DNA of 64,000 nucleotides from Saprospiraceae bacterium (GCA_020628095.1 JAHDFP010000008.1:1-64000), one strand, 5' to 3'; shown: positions 36,905 through 47,113, counted from the first letter of the stretch. Made by a program: numbers and translations. Notes: generated by a model from the letters alone, not told the origin.

Positions 36905-38836
36905 TTAATCTAGCAAACTTGTCACATCCTCAACAAATAGATAAGTTTTCCATTCATTCCTATTTAATGATGAATCATCAAGGTAATACAAACACATAAA
37001 TGGAGTTTTTTTTAAGAATAGCGGATCGAAAATTCTTGAAATGTCATTAAAATTCTTACAAGAGATTTCATAAACATAAAAGTCGTATGGTCCACCATAC
37101 TGGAATTTCAAGCGATGCTTAATCTTCTCATAAATTATATCCCGTAGCGATTCGTTTTCTCCATCTAATCTATTTCTAACAATTATGTCCTCGGTGAAAT
37201 CACCTCCATGTAAAACACAATACGGATTATTTTTTTTCAAATCCCATTCAACCATATCTTTCCTTTTTTCTACAAAATCGTACACATATTCCTGTAAACC
37301 ATAATCCCTTAACTTTTGACTAAACCTATTTAGAGTTTCTTCACTGTATAAATTTACCTGATCATATGATTGACATCTTTTCGTAGTAACAGCACCATCT
37401 ACTGAAACCTGTGCAACATATATCCCAGGGTCCGTAACAACGATAGTATCAATATTTTTTCCTATTGATTTCCAGTTTGTATTTTTACCCACCTCATAAT
37501 CCTCGTACCCGAGTCTTTTCCATATAATTGACTGGTTTTTACTATAATCTATGGCAGGTGAAATTGAAATTACTTTTTCATCACCACACAAAAATGAATT
37601 ATCATATTTTAACTTAAAGTACTCCAAATTCATTTTACTTCTCATTTCGTGAGATCCATACCCATAACAATTATTATCAATTACTTGGACATAATATTTT
37701 CCATGATTCTCAATAACTAATGAAGTATTCAATGTGTCAAGCGTATTTCCATATTCATCAAACCATGTTATTTTTTCAAAATCACCTGGATCTAAAACTT
37801 TTAGCTCTACTCTTTCATCTTTATTACAAAACGATAGGCTATCTGAAACCACTTCCAAATCGCGAACCAATGAAATCTCCTTAGTATAACTGTAATTACA
37901 ACCATTTTTATCAGTAATATTTAATTGGACCTTATGCGGTGATCCGTTTACTTCCAAATTAAAAGTGTTGCCATATCCAGTTGCTCCGTAACTAGACCAT
38001 GATTGACTGTGATACTCCTTCTCAGTATACAAGGTCACATCATCACTATAAAACTTTTCATCGCATCGAAGATAAATTTCCATTGAATCAATTCTACTCG
38101 TTCCAATGCAGGTTCCATTTGATCTAATAATGTCATTAATAGTACAAGTATCACGATCATCACATTTATCACCCACTCTTAAGTTATTAATACGCAAATT
38201 GATCTCGTGTACTTTCTCATTATCATAATTACTATAAAATAACAAGACCAGCTCTTCGGTATTTTGATCAAAGTCAGGTAAGTCCTCAAATTTTTTAACA
38301 AGTCCGCTGGTAAATGTTGACTGATACTCTACAGTCAACCTATCAAAGAACAGAAAATAAAAATATTCCTTAAGATCAATACTATCTTCCGAATTGATGG
38401 TTAAATTAATCCTACTAGGTACATGAACCATCGTATAGCAACTATCTTTTCGTCCAAGACTATCTGTTGCGATTACTTTATGTATTCCAGGTGACTTAAT
38501 GCGCTCAAAATTTGATGAACTCCCAATTCCTGAATCCAAAGATCTTAGAAAACCAACTTCAAATGGAGGTACGCCACCATTAAACTTGACGGTGACAAAA
38601 GAACTATCCCAATTTTCATTTAGATAATAGCAACTATTATAATCTTTATCGAAGTACATTCCCCCACTCTTATAGTCTCCCAAATTAGATTTATCAATGG
38701 ATTTTTCTTTAAGTACAAAATCTAAGTCCAGGATAGAGTCTGATGTAACACCTTCGCATTCTATGCTAAATCCCTGAGCAATAATTTGACTCCAACTACA
38801 TAATGATAGTGCAACTATTAAGCTAAGCCTCTTCAT
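36905..38836 (-). CDS. Large secreted protein of unknown function, AT-rich
   Basis: 643 residues with a clear signal peptide (MKRLSLIVALSLCSWSQIIAQG). It contains a CDDRDTCTINDI motif near 229-240, common in Saprospiria secreted proteins, and several Ig/PKD-like beta regions (VQVIDNNCYGYGSHEM, VLDPGDFEKITWFDEYGN). Its C terminus (from about 500: NRFSQKLRDYGLQEYVYDFV) is not a T9SS sorting domain and looks alpha/beta, perhaps a toxin- or enzyme-like domain. I cannot name it. Composition is clearly AT-rich compared with the T9SS gene downstream. Confidence 0.65.
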   Translation of the reverse strand: MKRLSLIVALSLCSWSQIIAQGFSIECEGVTSDSILDLDFVLKEKSIDKSNLGDYKSGGMYFDKDYNSCYYLNENWDSSFVTVKFNGGVPPFEVGFLRSLDSGIGSSSNFERIKSPGIHKVIATDSLGRKDSCYTMVHVPSRINLTINSEDSIDLKEYFYFLFFDRLTVEYQSTFTSGLVKKFEDLPDFDQNTEELVLLFYSNYDNEKVHEINLRINNLRVGDKCDDRDTCTINDIIRSNGTCIGTSRIDSMEIYLRCDEKFYSDDVTLYTEKEYHSQSWSSYGATGYGNTFNLEVNGSPHKVQLNITDKNGCNYSYTKEISLVRDLEVVSDSLSFCNKDERVELKVLDPGDFEKITWFDEYGNTLDTLNTSLVIENHGKYYVQVIDNNCYGYGSHEMRSKMNLEYFKLKYDNSFLCGDEKVISISPAIDYSKNQSIIWKRLGYEDYEVGKNTNWKSIGKNIDTIVVTDPGIYVAQVSVDGAVTTKRCQSYDQVNLYSEETLNRFSQKLRDYGLQEYVYDFVEKRKDMVEWDLKKNNPYCVLHGGDFTEDIIVRNRLDGENESLRDIIYEKIKHRLKFQYGGPYDFYVYEISCKNFNDISRIFDPLFLKKTPFMCLYYLDDSSLNRNEWKTYLFVEDVTSLLD

Positions 38837-39284
38837 TTATTGTTTTTCTAATGATTATATAAAAAGTACAATTTTTAAATATAACTAAGTCTATTTACAA
38901 TCCGAAGTCTATTAATTATTTCGATGCATTCCTATTAAATAAGAACTAAGTTTCCTATTCTTTCAAGTCACCCCTTAATGTATAACCAACAACCCAAAGA
39001 TTTTTCGACAAGTTCAAAATGAATAGAACATTCAATACTAAATGCATCGGAGCAAAATATTTAAGAACTATTTTTTTTACTCCGATTTTTCCTATACTCC
39101 AAATAGAACCTTAACATTTCCAGTAACAATCGTAAAACATCAATTATAATTTTCATTATTTATAAATTTTATACGACAAAAATGAAATCTTAGAATCATA
39201 AGGAGTTCGACATCGTGTCCATTAGTAAGAAAAAAACATTTTTTTATCGTGAAGACTATTAATAATACGTATGACTCCTATCTA
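38837..39284. other. AT-rich intergenic region
   Basis: About 450 bases between the large secreted protein gene and the DUF6624 gene. It contains a relic of family A at 38996-39024 (listed separately). Otherwise I see no gene, terminator or RNA structure. Confidence 0.55.
38996..39024 (+). repeat. Family A repeat relic (right arm only), copy 7
   Basis: ATTTTTCGACAAGTTCAAAA followed by TGAAT is the right arm of family A with one or two changes; the left arm is not recognisable. It shows that family A decays in place. Confidence 0.6.
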
Positions 39285-39881
39285 TCACACCCACCCCACC
39301 GCTCTACACCACGCTTCATACGCCACATTCCGCTTTGCCAGATCCTTTGGTGGGGTTTGATTTTCTGGTCGGCGGCGCATGATGAGGGTTTGTTCTTCGA
39401 GGGAATTAAGGCCGAGGGAGGCTCGGCGTTGGTTGACGAGGTGGAGGTCATCGTAGGGGTTAGGGCTCATCATACCCTGGGCGTCCCAATCAAACTGTGT
39501 CCCGTACAGTTGTGGTTTACCCTCATAGACACAGATGCGATCTTGCAGGTATGCCATGCCGATAGGATCCACTTTATTTTCTATGACGGCTTCTTGTAAT
39601 AGGTGCAGACACTTTTTCATAAAGGGTGGACGATCTATCGCGTGCTGGATAACCAGCCATGCCGCTTCGCTGGCCTCTTTTCCGACCTTGTCTATGGTGG
39701 GATAGCCGATAGTGTCTATGATCTTTTCTAAGGCTGCTGCATTATCATTATGCATCTGTCGCATCTCTGGATTATAGCCTTCGTTGAGTAAGCCTTGCTG
39801 TAGGAGTTTGTCGCGAAGTGCGAGATCGGCGTTTTGGAGAGCGATGATTTTATGAGCGTAGGCTTGGTACTGTTTTTCCAT
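39285..39881 (-). CDS. DUF6624 family protein
   Basis: 198 residues. Conserved DUF6624 features: QMHNDNAAALEKIIDTIGYPTIDKVGKEASEAAWLVIQHA near 42-82, then KCLHLL, AYLQDRICVYEGKPQLYGTQF near 110-130. Soluble with no signal peptide. Function unknown. It follows the MoxR ATPase and VWA genes 26 bases downstream and is probably in their operon. Confidence 0.8.
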   Translation of the reverse strand: MEKQYQAYAHKIIALQNADLALRDKLLQQGLLNEGYNPEMRQMHNDNAAALEKIIDTIGYPTIDKVGKEASEAAWLVIQHAIDRPPFMKKCLHLLQEAVIENKVDPIGMAYLQDRICVYEGKPQLYGTQFDWDAQGMMSPNPYDDLHLVNQRRASLGLNSLEEQTLIMRRRPENQTPPKDLAKRNVAYEAWCRAVGWV

Positions 39882-39907
39882 AATTATAATTGGACCATGT
39901 TACGCCC

Positions 39908-41233
39908 TCAGTAATTATTACCCCGTCGGTTCATCTCTTGCACAGCTTCCTCTATGCCCTTGGGTGTGAGAGGAAACATGTCTATCGTCTGCTTGATTAT
40001 GTTAAGTGTAAATGTGTGATGCCAGTATCTTTTTGGCTCGGGGTTAAGCCACACGGTTTTTTTGAATTTCTTTTTGATCTTAAGATAGGTGCGGAGGGAT
40101 TGCTTGTTGAGCTCGTAAGGGGCCATGGATGCGTCACCGATGATGAAGACTTTATAATTGGGATCTTTTTTGAGAAAGCGATCTATGAATACGGGCTTAG
40201 ACCGTCGGACATCTGAGAAGACGCGATCATAGATCGTATTATGAAAATAGTAGGTCTCCAGATCATGCGCAAAGCGCGTCTTCATTTTTTTGAACAGTTC
40301 TCTGATGGTGATAATGTAAGGGTCCATCGAGTAGCCGCCATTATCTATAAGGAGTATGACTTGTAATTTTTTGTCCTCGACATTTTTCATTTCTGGTAAG
40401 AAAAGGCCACCTCTTTTGAGACCCTCTTTGATCGTGGTATCGACGTCGAGTTTGTCGTAGGGAGATTCTTCTATGATGCCTTTGAGAGAAGCCAGCGCGG
40501 CATCTACATTATTATCATTGATAATAGAATCCATATCGACAGGAAAGTACTTGCGATCCCCCATCACCATCCGTGCCATCTTACCACCACCCGTACCGCC
40601 TACACGGATACCGTCACGGGCTGCACCACCATGACCATACGGCGAGATGCCACCCGTACCGACCCAGTGACTGCCACCACTGTGATTAGTCTTTTGTTGG
40701 TCTCTGATTTTTTCTAATCTCTCTAACAGTTCCTCCAGAGGAATATCCGAGTAATCTGCCATCTTCTCCAGATGCTTACGCGCCGCCTCTTGCAGATTTC
40801 CGCCATCATCATCAGGCTGATCGGCATCGTTCTTATCAAACAATTCTCTACCCGATATAATCTCTTTTATATCATAGGTCGTGAGATGCACCTCATCCAA
40901 AAAACGATTGACTAATTCCTCCAGGTCGATATCCAGATCAGGATGCCGCTTGAGATAATCTTCGCGCCAATTCCTAAAAGTCTCAGACCTCACAATGGCA
41001 TCATGCAGCGATTCGCCGTTCTCTATATCTATATTCAGAAAATAGGCGTAATAGGCTTTCGTGTAAGGCCCCATATCTTCGGGGTCTTTGACGATAATAC
41101 CACGTAAGACATTGTACATATCGCCCAGCGTTTTTATCAGACCACGCTCTATACTGCGACGCAATAACAAGAGCGTCCTCACATCCGCCTTGAGATCATA
41201 ATCTCTGAATCGTGCCGGTAATGACTCGAACAT
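39908..41233 (-). CDS. VWA-domain protein (CoxE-like), partner of MoxR ATPase
   Basis: 441 residues. N-terminal helical part (1-150), a Gly-rich linker (GGSHWVGTGGISPYGHGG near 188-205), then a VWA domain from about 255. The MIDAS motif is degenerate: LLIDNGGYSMDPY instead of DxSxS, while FIIGDASMAPYEL near 355 keeps the T/D position. Typical of the VWA partners of MoxR ATPases, which assemble or activate metalloenzymes or other complexes. Six bases follow the ATPase stop. The target of this pair is not indicated by neighbours. Confidence 0.82.
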   Translation of the reverse strand: MFESLPARFRDYDLKADVRTLLLLRRSIERGLIKTLGDMYNVLRGIIVKDPEDMGPYTKAYYAYFLNIDIENGESLHDAIVRSETFRNWREDYLKRHPDLDIDLEELVNRFLDEVHLTTYDIKEIISGRELFDKNDADQPDDDGGNLQEAARKHLEKMADYSDIPLEELLERLEKIRDQQKTNHSGGSHWVGTGGISPYGHGGAARDGIRVGGTGGGKMARMVMGDRKYFPVDMDSIINDNNVDAALASLKGIIEESPYDKLDVDTTIKEGLKRGGLFLPEMKNVEDKKLQVILLIDNGGYSMDPYIITIRELFKKMKTRFAHDLETYYFHNTIYDRVFSDVRRSKPVFIDRFLKKDPNYKVFIIGDASMAPYELNKQSLRTYLKIKKKFKKTVWLNPEPKRYWHHTFTLNIIKQTIDMFPLTPKGIEEAVQEMNRRGNNY

Positions 41234-41239
41234 ACGCGC

Positions 41240-42154
41240 TTAGTTAGGGGTCGATCTTCTTTTGAAATCGTCAGGGTCTCTCAGCACATGACGCTGTATC
41301 TTTTCGAGGTCGCCCTGCGTTTTGATTAGTGTGCCGACACCTTCTATATTTTCTATCTTTTGGATGGCTTCTTCTGTGCTGTAAGTCTTGATGTACTTTA
41401 GCCAATTAAGTAACTCTCTGGTCGTCGGTGCGCGCTCCAGCCCGATGTTACGCAGATGATAGAATACATCCAAGGCCACATCGACGATTTTGTTTTCTAT
41501 CTGAGGAAAATGCTTTTGGATTATATCGCGCATCACATCTGCCTCTGGAAAATGTATGTAATGATAAATACATCGACCCTTGAATGCGGTGGGTAGTTCT
41601 TGCTCACGATTAGACGTAATGACGATGGCGGGCATATTCTCCTCGCTGACGCTAATCTCCTCACCCGACTCTGGCAGGATGAATTTTCTATGACTCAGCG
41701 CATATAGTAGGTCGTTAGGAAATTCTCTTGGCGCCTTATCTATCTCATCTATAAGCAGTACCGAGTTAGGCGAAAGGAAGGCATTGACCGCAGGGCCTTT
41801 GACCACATAATCAGACATATTCTCTGTCTGGCGCCCTCCTGTCGTCAGTTTGGACGCCAATCCTTTTTCTTCTCTCTGTGCATTGAGTATCTCGACCTGA
41901 GAATCTCTCAGATACTTGACATGATCAAATGACGCCACAAACTGCTCCACATTAGACTTAGACCCCACAGGATAGACAAATAACTCTAATCCCAAATCTC
42001 GCGCATACTGTATCGGCAACTCCGTCTTACCAGTACCCGGCTCACCCTCTATCAACAGCGGCATCCCCAGCGTCCTCGATATATGAAACACCTGCGCCAA
42101 ATCCTTATCACAATGATACTTATCGCTTCCTGTCCAATATGTCTTATCTGCCAT
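41240..42154 (-). CDS. MoxR-type AAA+ ATPase
   Basis: 304 residues. Walker A GEPGTGKT (37-44), Walker B VLLIDEIDKAP near 137-147, sensor 1 IVITSNREQELPTAFKGRC near 180-198, and sensor 2 in APTTRELLNWL near 254-264. Belongs to the MoxR/RavA-like clade that pairs with VWA proteins. It is the first gene of a three-gene unit with the VWA and DUF6624 genes. Confidence 0.9.
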   Translation of the reverse strand: MADKTYWTGSDKYHCDKDLAQVFHISRTLGMPLLIEGEPGTGKTELPIQYARDLGLELFVYPVGSKSNVEQFVASFDHVKYLRDSQVEILNAQREEKGLASKLTTGGRQTENMSDYVVKGPAVNAFLSPNSVLLIDEIDKAPREFPNDLLYALSHRKFILPESGEEISVSEENMPAIVITSNREQELPTAFKGRCIYHYIHFPEADVMRDIIQKHFPQIENKIVDVALDVFYHLRNIGLERAPTTRELLNWLKYIKTYSTEEAIQKIENIEGVGTLIKTQGDLEKIQRHVLRDPDDFKRRSTPN

Positions 42155-42375
42155 GTGGTTGTTTTGTTATATAAAGGTAAAAGATTTAGCATTGTTTAAT
42201 TAGAAAGGTGGTTGGCCATCTCGCTATAATAGGCGGAAACCGTTCTTCACAGTTAACAACTTGCAGAAGCATTAGGTTCTTTTGTTCCGACATTTCAATG
42301 TTTTGTTCCTCAAAAGCCCTATATCACAATTAATTTCTCAATATTTGATAATAAATCTGATAAAGGATTATCTCT

Positions 42376-42954
42376 ATGAATATCTGCATCTACTGCTCCT
42401 CCAGTGACAAAATTGCCCCAGCATATTTCCATGCCACTCAAGTGATGTGTGACCTCTTTTTAGAGCAGAACATGATGGTGACTTTTGGTGGTGGGTCTTC
42501 TGGACTGATGGGTGCTATCGCCGATATATACTGTGAGAAGCAGGGTCGGATCAGGGGCATCATGCCACAGTTTATGAAAGATATAGAGTGGGCACATACG
42601 GGGGTGACAGATTTTATATTTACAGAGGATATGCGAGAGAGGAAAGAGAAACTCATAGAAGGTGTCGATGCGGTTGTCGCACTGGCTGGTGGCACAGGCA
42701 CCTTAGAAGAACTCATGGAAACCATCACACTCAAGCGACTGGGCAAATTCCTTAAACCCATCATTATACTGAACACAGACGGATTCTATGATGACCTCAG
42801 GCGTTTCTTCGGTAAGATGATAGACGAAAAATTCTTGACGGCATCACATGGTGAGATGTGGACCTTTGTCGATAAGCCCGAAGAGATCCTACCAGCCATT
42901 CATAACGCACCGATCTTTAGCGAAGACTGCATTCACGGTGCGGTCGTGCGATAA
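42376..42954 (+). CDS. LOG-family protein (cytokinin riboside 5'-monophosphate phosphoribohydrolase type)
   Basis: 192 residues. GGGSSGLMGAIAD near 38-50 and the family signature (P/A)GGTGTLEELMETIT near 104-117, with MRERKEKL near 84-91. Family members hydrolyse nucleoside monophosphates to base and ribose 5-phosphate. It converges with the LytTR regulator gene, only 5 bases between stops. Confidence 0.92.
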   Translation: MNICIYCSSSDKIAPAYFHATQVMCDLFLEQNMMVTFGGGSSGLMGAIADIYCEKQGRIRGIMPQFMKDIEWAHTGVTDFIFTEDMRERKEKLIEGVDAVVALAGGTGTLEELMETITLKRLGKFLKPIIILNTDGFYDDLRRFFGKMIDEKFLTASHGEMWTFVDKPEEILPAIHNAPIFSEDCIHGAVVR

Positions 42955-42959
42955 TAAGA

Positions 42960-43700
42960 TTATATATCGGATAGTAGTTTAGTAAATTCTGCCTTGCGTC
43001 GGCGTGCAACGGGTACGATGGCGTTATCTGACATTAGCACCATACCATTTTTATCCATTTTAATAATGCGACTTAGATTGACAAGATGCGACTTATGTAT
43101 CTGGAAAAAAGAAAAATCAGCAAGCAACTTGGAGAAATGTCCGATGTTGTAGGAGCTAATATATTCTCTGTCCGAGGTGACGACCTTAGTGACTTTTTGC
43201 AGTGCTTCGCATCTTATGATCTCCGATAGTGTGACAAACTCTAATCCATATTTGGTCTGTACGCCGATACGCTTATGCGCGTTATCGTCTGATCTTAGAT
43301 TGCGAATAAGCATCTGATTAGAGAGCAAGGATTGGTTCTGCGAGATGCGACGTTTGGCATTTTTGATAGCTAATAATATATCTTCTTCGTCTACGGGCTT
43401 GAGGATATAACCGATGGCACAAAAATTAAAAGCCTGCAACGCATACTGGTCATAGCCCGTCACAAATATAACCTCAAAGGATGGCACATCAAACTGACTC
43501 AACAAATCCAAACCCGACATACCCGGCATCTCAATATCCAAAAACACCAAGTCCACTTTATCCCTACGGAGATAATCCAATCCGCTCTGAGGGTCATTAA
43601 AGACCTTAGCAATTTTTACTTCTTTATCTAGCTCTGTAATAAGCGTCTGCAAGTAATCCGCCGCTTTGGGTTCGTCGTCTATAATGATGGATGTTATCAT
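42960..43700 (-). CDS. LytTR-family response regulator
   Basis: 246 residues. The receiver domain has acidic Asp8-Asp9, the phosphoacceptor Asp55 in LVFLDIEMPGMSG, and Thr/Lys positions in FVTGYDQYALQAF and ILKPVDEEDIL. The LytTR DNA-binding domain spans about 140-243 (RIGVQTKYGLEFVTLSEIIRCEA, FFQIHKSHLVNLSRI). Overlaps its sensor kinase gene by 4 bases. No target promoter can be assigned from this window. Confidence 0.93.
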   Translation of the reverse strand: MITSIIIDDEPKAADYLQTLITELDKEVKIAKVFNDPQSGLDYLRRDKVDLVFLDIEMPGMSGLDLLSQFDVPSFEVIFVTGYDQYALQAFNFCAIGYILKPVDEEDILLAIKNAKRRISQNQSLLSNQMLIRNLRSDDNAHKRIGVQTKYGLEFVTLSEIIRCEALQKVTKVVTSDREYISSYNIGHFSKLLADFSFFQIHKSHLVNLSRIIKMDKNGMVLMSDNAIVPVARRRKAEFTKLLSDI

Positions 43701-46663
43701 GTGATTTCTTGGTTTTCTATCGTGAGTATAACTTTAGTGCCTATAGGCGTGTCTCCATTATATTTATCCAGAATATCTATGGAGATTCGCAATTCGTCAG
43801 ACAGCTCTGCGAATCGCACTCTATCCTCTATGATCTCTGTGGCTCTAGACTTATGTTTTTTGATGGATGACTTTTTTATCTCGGCTGCTGCGACTCGCCC
43901 TATACCGTTATCGTCTATCGTGCATCGTAATACATCATCGACCTTATCAAAGATTATATTGATCTCTCCCCTATCATCCTGTCTATGAGATATGCCGTGT
44001 ATAAGCGCGTTCTCTACAAAAGGCTGTATCATCATCGTCGGTAATATCTCATGATGTATATCCACAGCCACACTATAATCTATACTATACTCAAAGGCCT
44101 TACCAAAGCGCATCTTCTCCAAATCGAGGTAATATTTGATCAGTTGGATTTCTTCCGCGACGGTAAGATATTCGTTCTTAGAGGACTCCAAAAATCCGCG
44201 TAGCAACTTGGCAAACTTGGTCAGATAATTATTAGCCGATCTATTCTCCTTATTCTGAATAAAATAACTGATCGCCCCCAGAGAGTTAAAAATAAAATGT
44301 GGATTAAGCTGTGAACGCAGGGCTTCTAATTTGATCTGAGCCATTTGCTTTTCTTTGTGTGACTCTTCGAGTCTTCGCTTGTTTCTTGAGTCCAAAAAAC
44401 GGTATAACGCGTATCCCAAAACCAAAATAGAAAATAGATAGAGGGCCGCATTTCTTAGTAGCGCAGCATAATCTCTTTCCAATACAATAGAGAGCGGCAC
44501 CTTATTCCGTCCATTGATATAGAGTAGATGTTCTCCGTAAGGTAGTCCATACAAGATCAGTTGATCCTGATCCAACCTATATGAGACATGCTCATCGAGA
44601 GACAAATCATTTTTCACTGCGTAACTAAATTCTGCATGACCAAAACCACAGGCCTCCATCTCTATGATGATAGAATCAGGCTCAAAATTGAACCGATGTA
44701 CAAGATGCTCCTCTTGACCTACGATGACATCATTATCTCTGTACGACAGCACCTCTTTTATATAAAAATCGCCCACAGGATCAGATATATACTCGGTAGG
44801 ATCGACGACCGTAATCCCATTAATAGTTCCAAAATAGATCTTACCATCCTCCGACCGCGTAGATGCCTGCGTATTAAATTCTTTATCAGAAATACCATCC
44901 GTAAGCGTATAATGATCCCTTATGGTATAAGTAGAATCCATAACGTACAAGCCATCGTTAGTTCCCATCCAATAGTTGTTGTTCTCGTCCTTTTCCGTTG
45001 AGTACATATAATTATTGATGGAACAACAGTTTTGGTTGATGACCTTCTTTATACCCAGAGTATCATCCAGTACATATAACCCAGACCCATAAGTACCTAT
45101 GAGATAATCATCACTATACTTTCTGATAGAAATCACGGGACCATTGATAACGCTAGTATGTATGCGTTGCGCCTTTTGTTGGTTGGAACCAGTAGTTATT
45201 CGATATAGTCCTTGGTTAGTGCCTATTATATTTTCTTCCTCCATATACATCGACCTGACCCTCTCTCTGGGCAGATCAAGTCCATCTCCATAATCTACAA
45301 ACTTGTCATTCTTGTCCAATCTAATAATGTGTCCCTCCACCCCACCAAAAAAAATATCATCACCCTCTGACTGATACACAGTGTATATACCTTGCGTCTC
45401 ATATTCTACCTTGACCTTATCCCGAGCATCTATAGAGTAGATACGACTTTTCAATCCAGAGTTGACCGTTGTCAACCAATGTTTTGATCTAGAGTCATCA
45501 TAATGCACTATCTTGGTCAGATCACGGAGAGTTTGATCCAGTTGGTACGATTCTTCTTTTTTATAATTTCTAAAAATCGGACCGACCTCAGAGGCAGATA
45601 ATAATTTCCCCTCACTATCCAAATCCAAATCAATTATCAAACGCCCAAACCCCCAATCATCTTTCTCCTCGCGGTGTAGATATTTTTTGATCAGAGCATT
45701 AGACTTCACGAACTGTATCGTCACAATTCCGTTGTAGGTGGCTAAGGACAAATAGCTTTTAAGATTCTCACTAAAAGATTCTATAATAATATTGGAGTAA
45801 TCCAGGATAAAAGACCAGTCCTGTCGTTCATCATTTTCGTCTATAAGGATAACACGTTCTATGATGCGTTTTTCGTTACGCAATAAGAGTAGGAGGCGAC
45901 CATAGTTATCCTTGGTGATTTCGTGTATGACCAGTGACTCGTCCAGAGCCATGATCTTACCATTATGATCTAAATGATACGTCCCTTGTTTATTTTTTAC
46001 AGAAAAATAAATTTCATTATCATCAATCCGCAAATAGTCATCATTAGGAATAATCATATCGGCTAAGGTGTCACCTCGCATCACGATCTGATTATTACAG
46101 ATCACTTTCTTATCTTCTGTAATGTAACAAGTCATACTATCAGATTTTTCTATGACTGTCAGGGGCGCATCCGACACGATCTCTACCATAGACTCCCATT
46201 GTCGATTCGACAGTCTATGCAAAGTGTAAGTGGCCTCATCTCTCGTAATAAGTCTGAACTCATTATCCACGACCGCTATAGACACATTGTCATTTTCATT
46301 ATAGTCCAATGCGAATAATTTATCTCCCGCATAATTGTAAAAGAAATTATCCGATGCAAGAATAAGCGATGAGTTAGCTGCGACAATATTGGGTATGGAG
46401 ACAATATCATCTAGTAGATCATCACCAGTATAGAATTGTAACTTGTCTGTGTAGAAGTAATATAAGCCCTCATCTGTACGACCCAGCTTATTGATAATGC
46501 GATCGGTCAGACCATCATCGGTATTGATATATGTCACATCATGGATCAGCGGGGTCTTCTCCTGTGCTGCTGATGTCACACCTATGAGGATACTCAGTAT
46601 GATATAATAGTACCTGTTCAATTTTAGCTTGCTTTCGATATTATGGTCAAATCCAAAATACAT
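43697..46663 (-). CDS. Sensor histidine kinase, LytS/His_kinase type with beta-propeller sensor
   Basis: 988 residues. Signal peptide or first helix about 18-33 (YYYIILSILIGVTSAAQ), a large periplasmic two-component-type propeller (GTNQGLYRI, GTYGSGLYVLDD, MGTNDGLYVMDS, GTINGITVVDP), a YYY-like domain near 640-715, a membrane helix near 728-745 (LLRNAALYLFSILVLGYALY), a coiled linker, and a His_kinase domain with LRSQLNPHFIFNSLGAISYFI near 783-803 and an ATPase domain (MMIQPFVENALIHGISH, DDNGIG). Senses an external ligand. Its gene overlaps the regulator by 4 bases. Confidence 0.92.
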   Translation of the reverse strand: MYFGFDHNIESKLKLNRYYYIILSILIGVTSAAQEKTPLIHDVTYINTDDGLTDRIINKLGRTDEGLYYFYTDKLQFYTGDDLLDDIVSIPNIVAANSSLILASDNFFYNYAGDKLFALDYNENDNVSIAVVDNEFRLITRDEATYTLHRLSNRQWESMVEIVSDAPLTVIEKSDSMTCYITEDKKVICNNQIVMRGDTLADMIIPNDDYLRIDDNEIYFSVKNKQGTYHLDHNGKIMALDESLVIHEITKDNYGRLLLLLRNEKRIIERVILIDENDERQDWSFILDYSNIIIESFSENLKSYLSLATYNGIVTIQFVKSNALIKKYLHREEKDDWGFGRLIIDLDLDSEGKLLSASEVGPIFRNYKKEESYQLDQTLRDLTKIVHYDDSRSKHWLTTVNSGLKSRIYSIDARDKVKVEYETQGIYTVYQSEGDDIFFGGVEGHIIRLDKNDKFVDYGDGLDLPRERVRSMYMEEENIIGTNQGLYRITTGSNQQKAQRIHTSVINGPVISIRKYSDDYLIGTYGSGLYVLDDTLGIKKVINQNCCSINNYMYSTEKDENNNYWMGTNDGLYVMDSTYTIRDHYTLTDGISDKEFNTQASTRSEDGKIYFGTINGITVVDPTEYISDPVGDFYIKEVLSYRDNDVIVGQEEHLVHRFNFEPDSIIIEMEACGFGHAEFSYAVKNDLSLDEHVSYRLDQDQLILYGLPYGEHLLYINGRNKVPLSIVLERDYAALLRNAALYLFSILVLGYALYRFLDSRNKRRLEESHKEKQMAQIKLEALRSQLNPHFIFNSLGAISYFIQNKENRSANNYLTKFAKLLRGFLESSKNEYLTVAEEIQLIKYYLDLEKMRFGKAFEYSIDYSVAVDIHHEILPTMMIQPFVENALIHGISHRQDDRGEINIIFDKVDDVLRCTIDDNGIGRVAAAEIKKSSIKKHKSRATEIIEDRVRFAELSDELRISIDILDKYNGDTPIGTKVILTIENQEIT

Positions 46664-47113
46664 AATTATACCTTCCTATAAAACTCAACAAAACCAAAAA
46701 GACCATACCTCAAAAAAAACATTTTCCTGAAGCACGGTCCTAGATCGCAATTAGTTTGGGGTTATGCGAAAGTCAACTAAGATTAACTAGTGGGTGAAGT
46801 GTATCCTTATAACAATTCTGTGAACAATAATTAGTTTTTTGTACTGGGCCTTAACTTTTGAGACCGAGGAAATGAAAAAATTGGTTTTTCGATTGTTTTC
46901 GTTTAAAAAAAATCTGGAGAAGAGACTTTCTCCCTGATCCGTCTTTATCACTTTATAATTTGCAGTAAAAACAGAAAAGCTCTTCTCCACTATTTTCCTC
47001 TAATATATAGGACGACGGCTAACTGACATTAGAAATCAGACCTGTGGTATCAAAAATGGAATTATCGGTCATCCGTCCATGAAAATGTATGATTCTTGAC
47101 TATCTTTAGTCAG
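46664..47113. other. AT-rich intergenic region
   Basis: About 450 bases upstream of the sensor kinase gene (minus) and the DUF1648 gene (plus), so it should hold two divergent promoters. A minus-strand ORF of 67 codons at 46787-46990 is not supported (see rejected list). I see no clear promoter box or RNA. Confidence 0.5.

Noticed and set aside
46787-46990. 67-codon ORF on the minus strand in the intergenic region near 46.9 kb
   Set aside because: No ribosome site, no recognisable domain, low-complexity AT-rich composition and no support from operon structure; likely chance.
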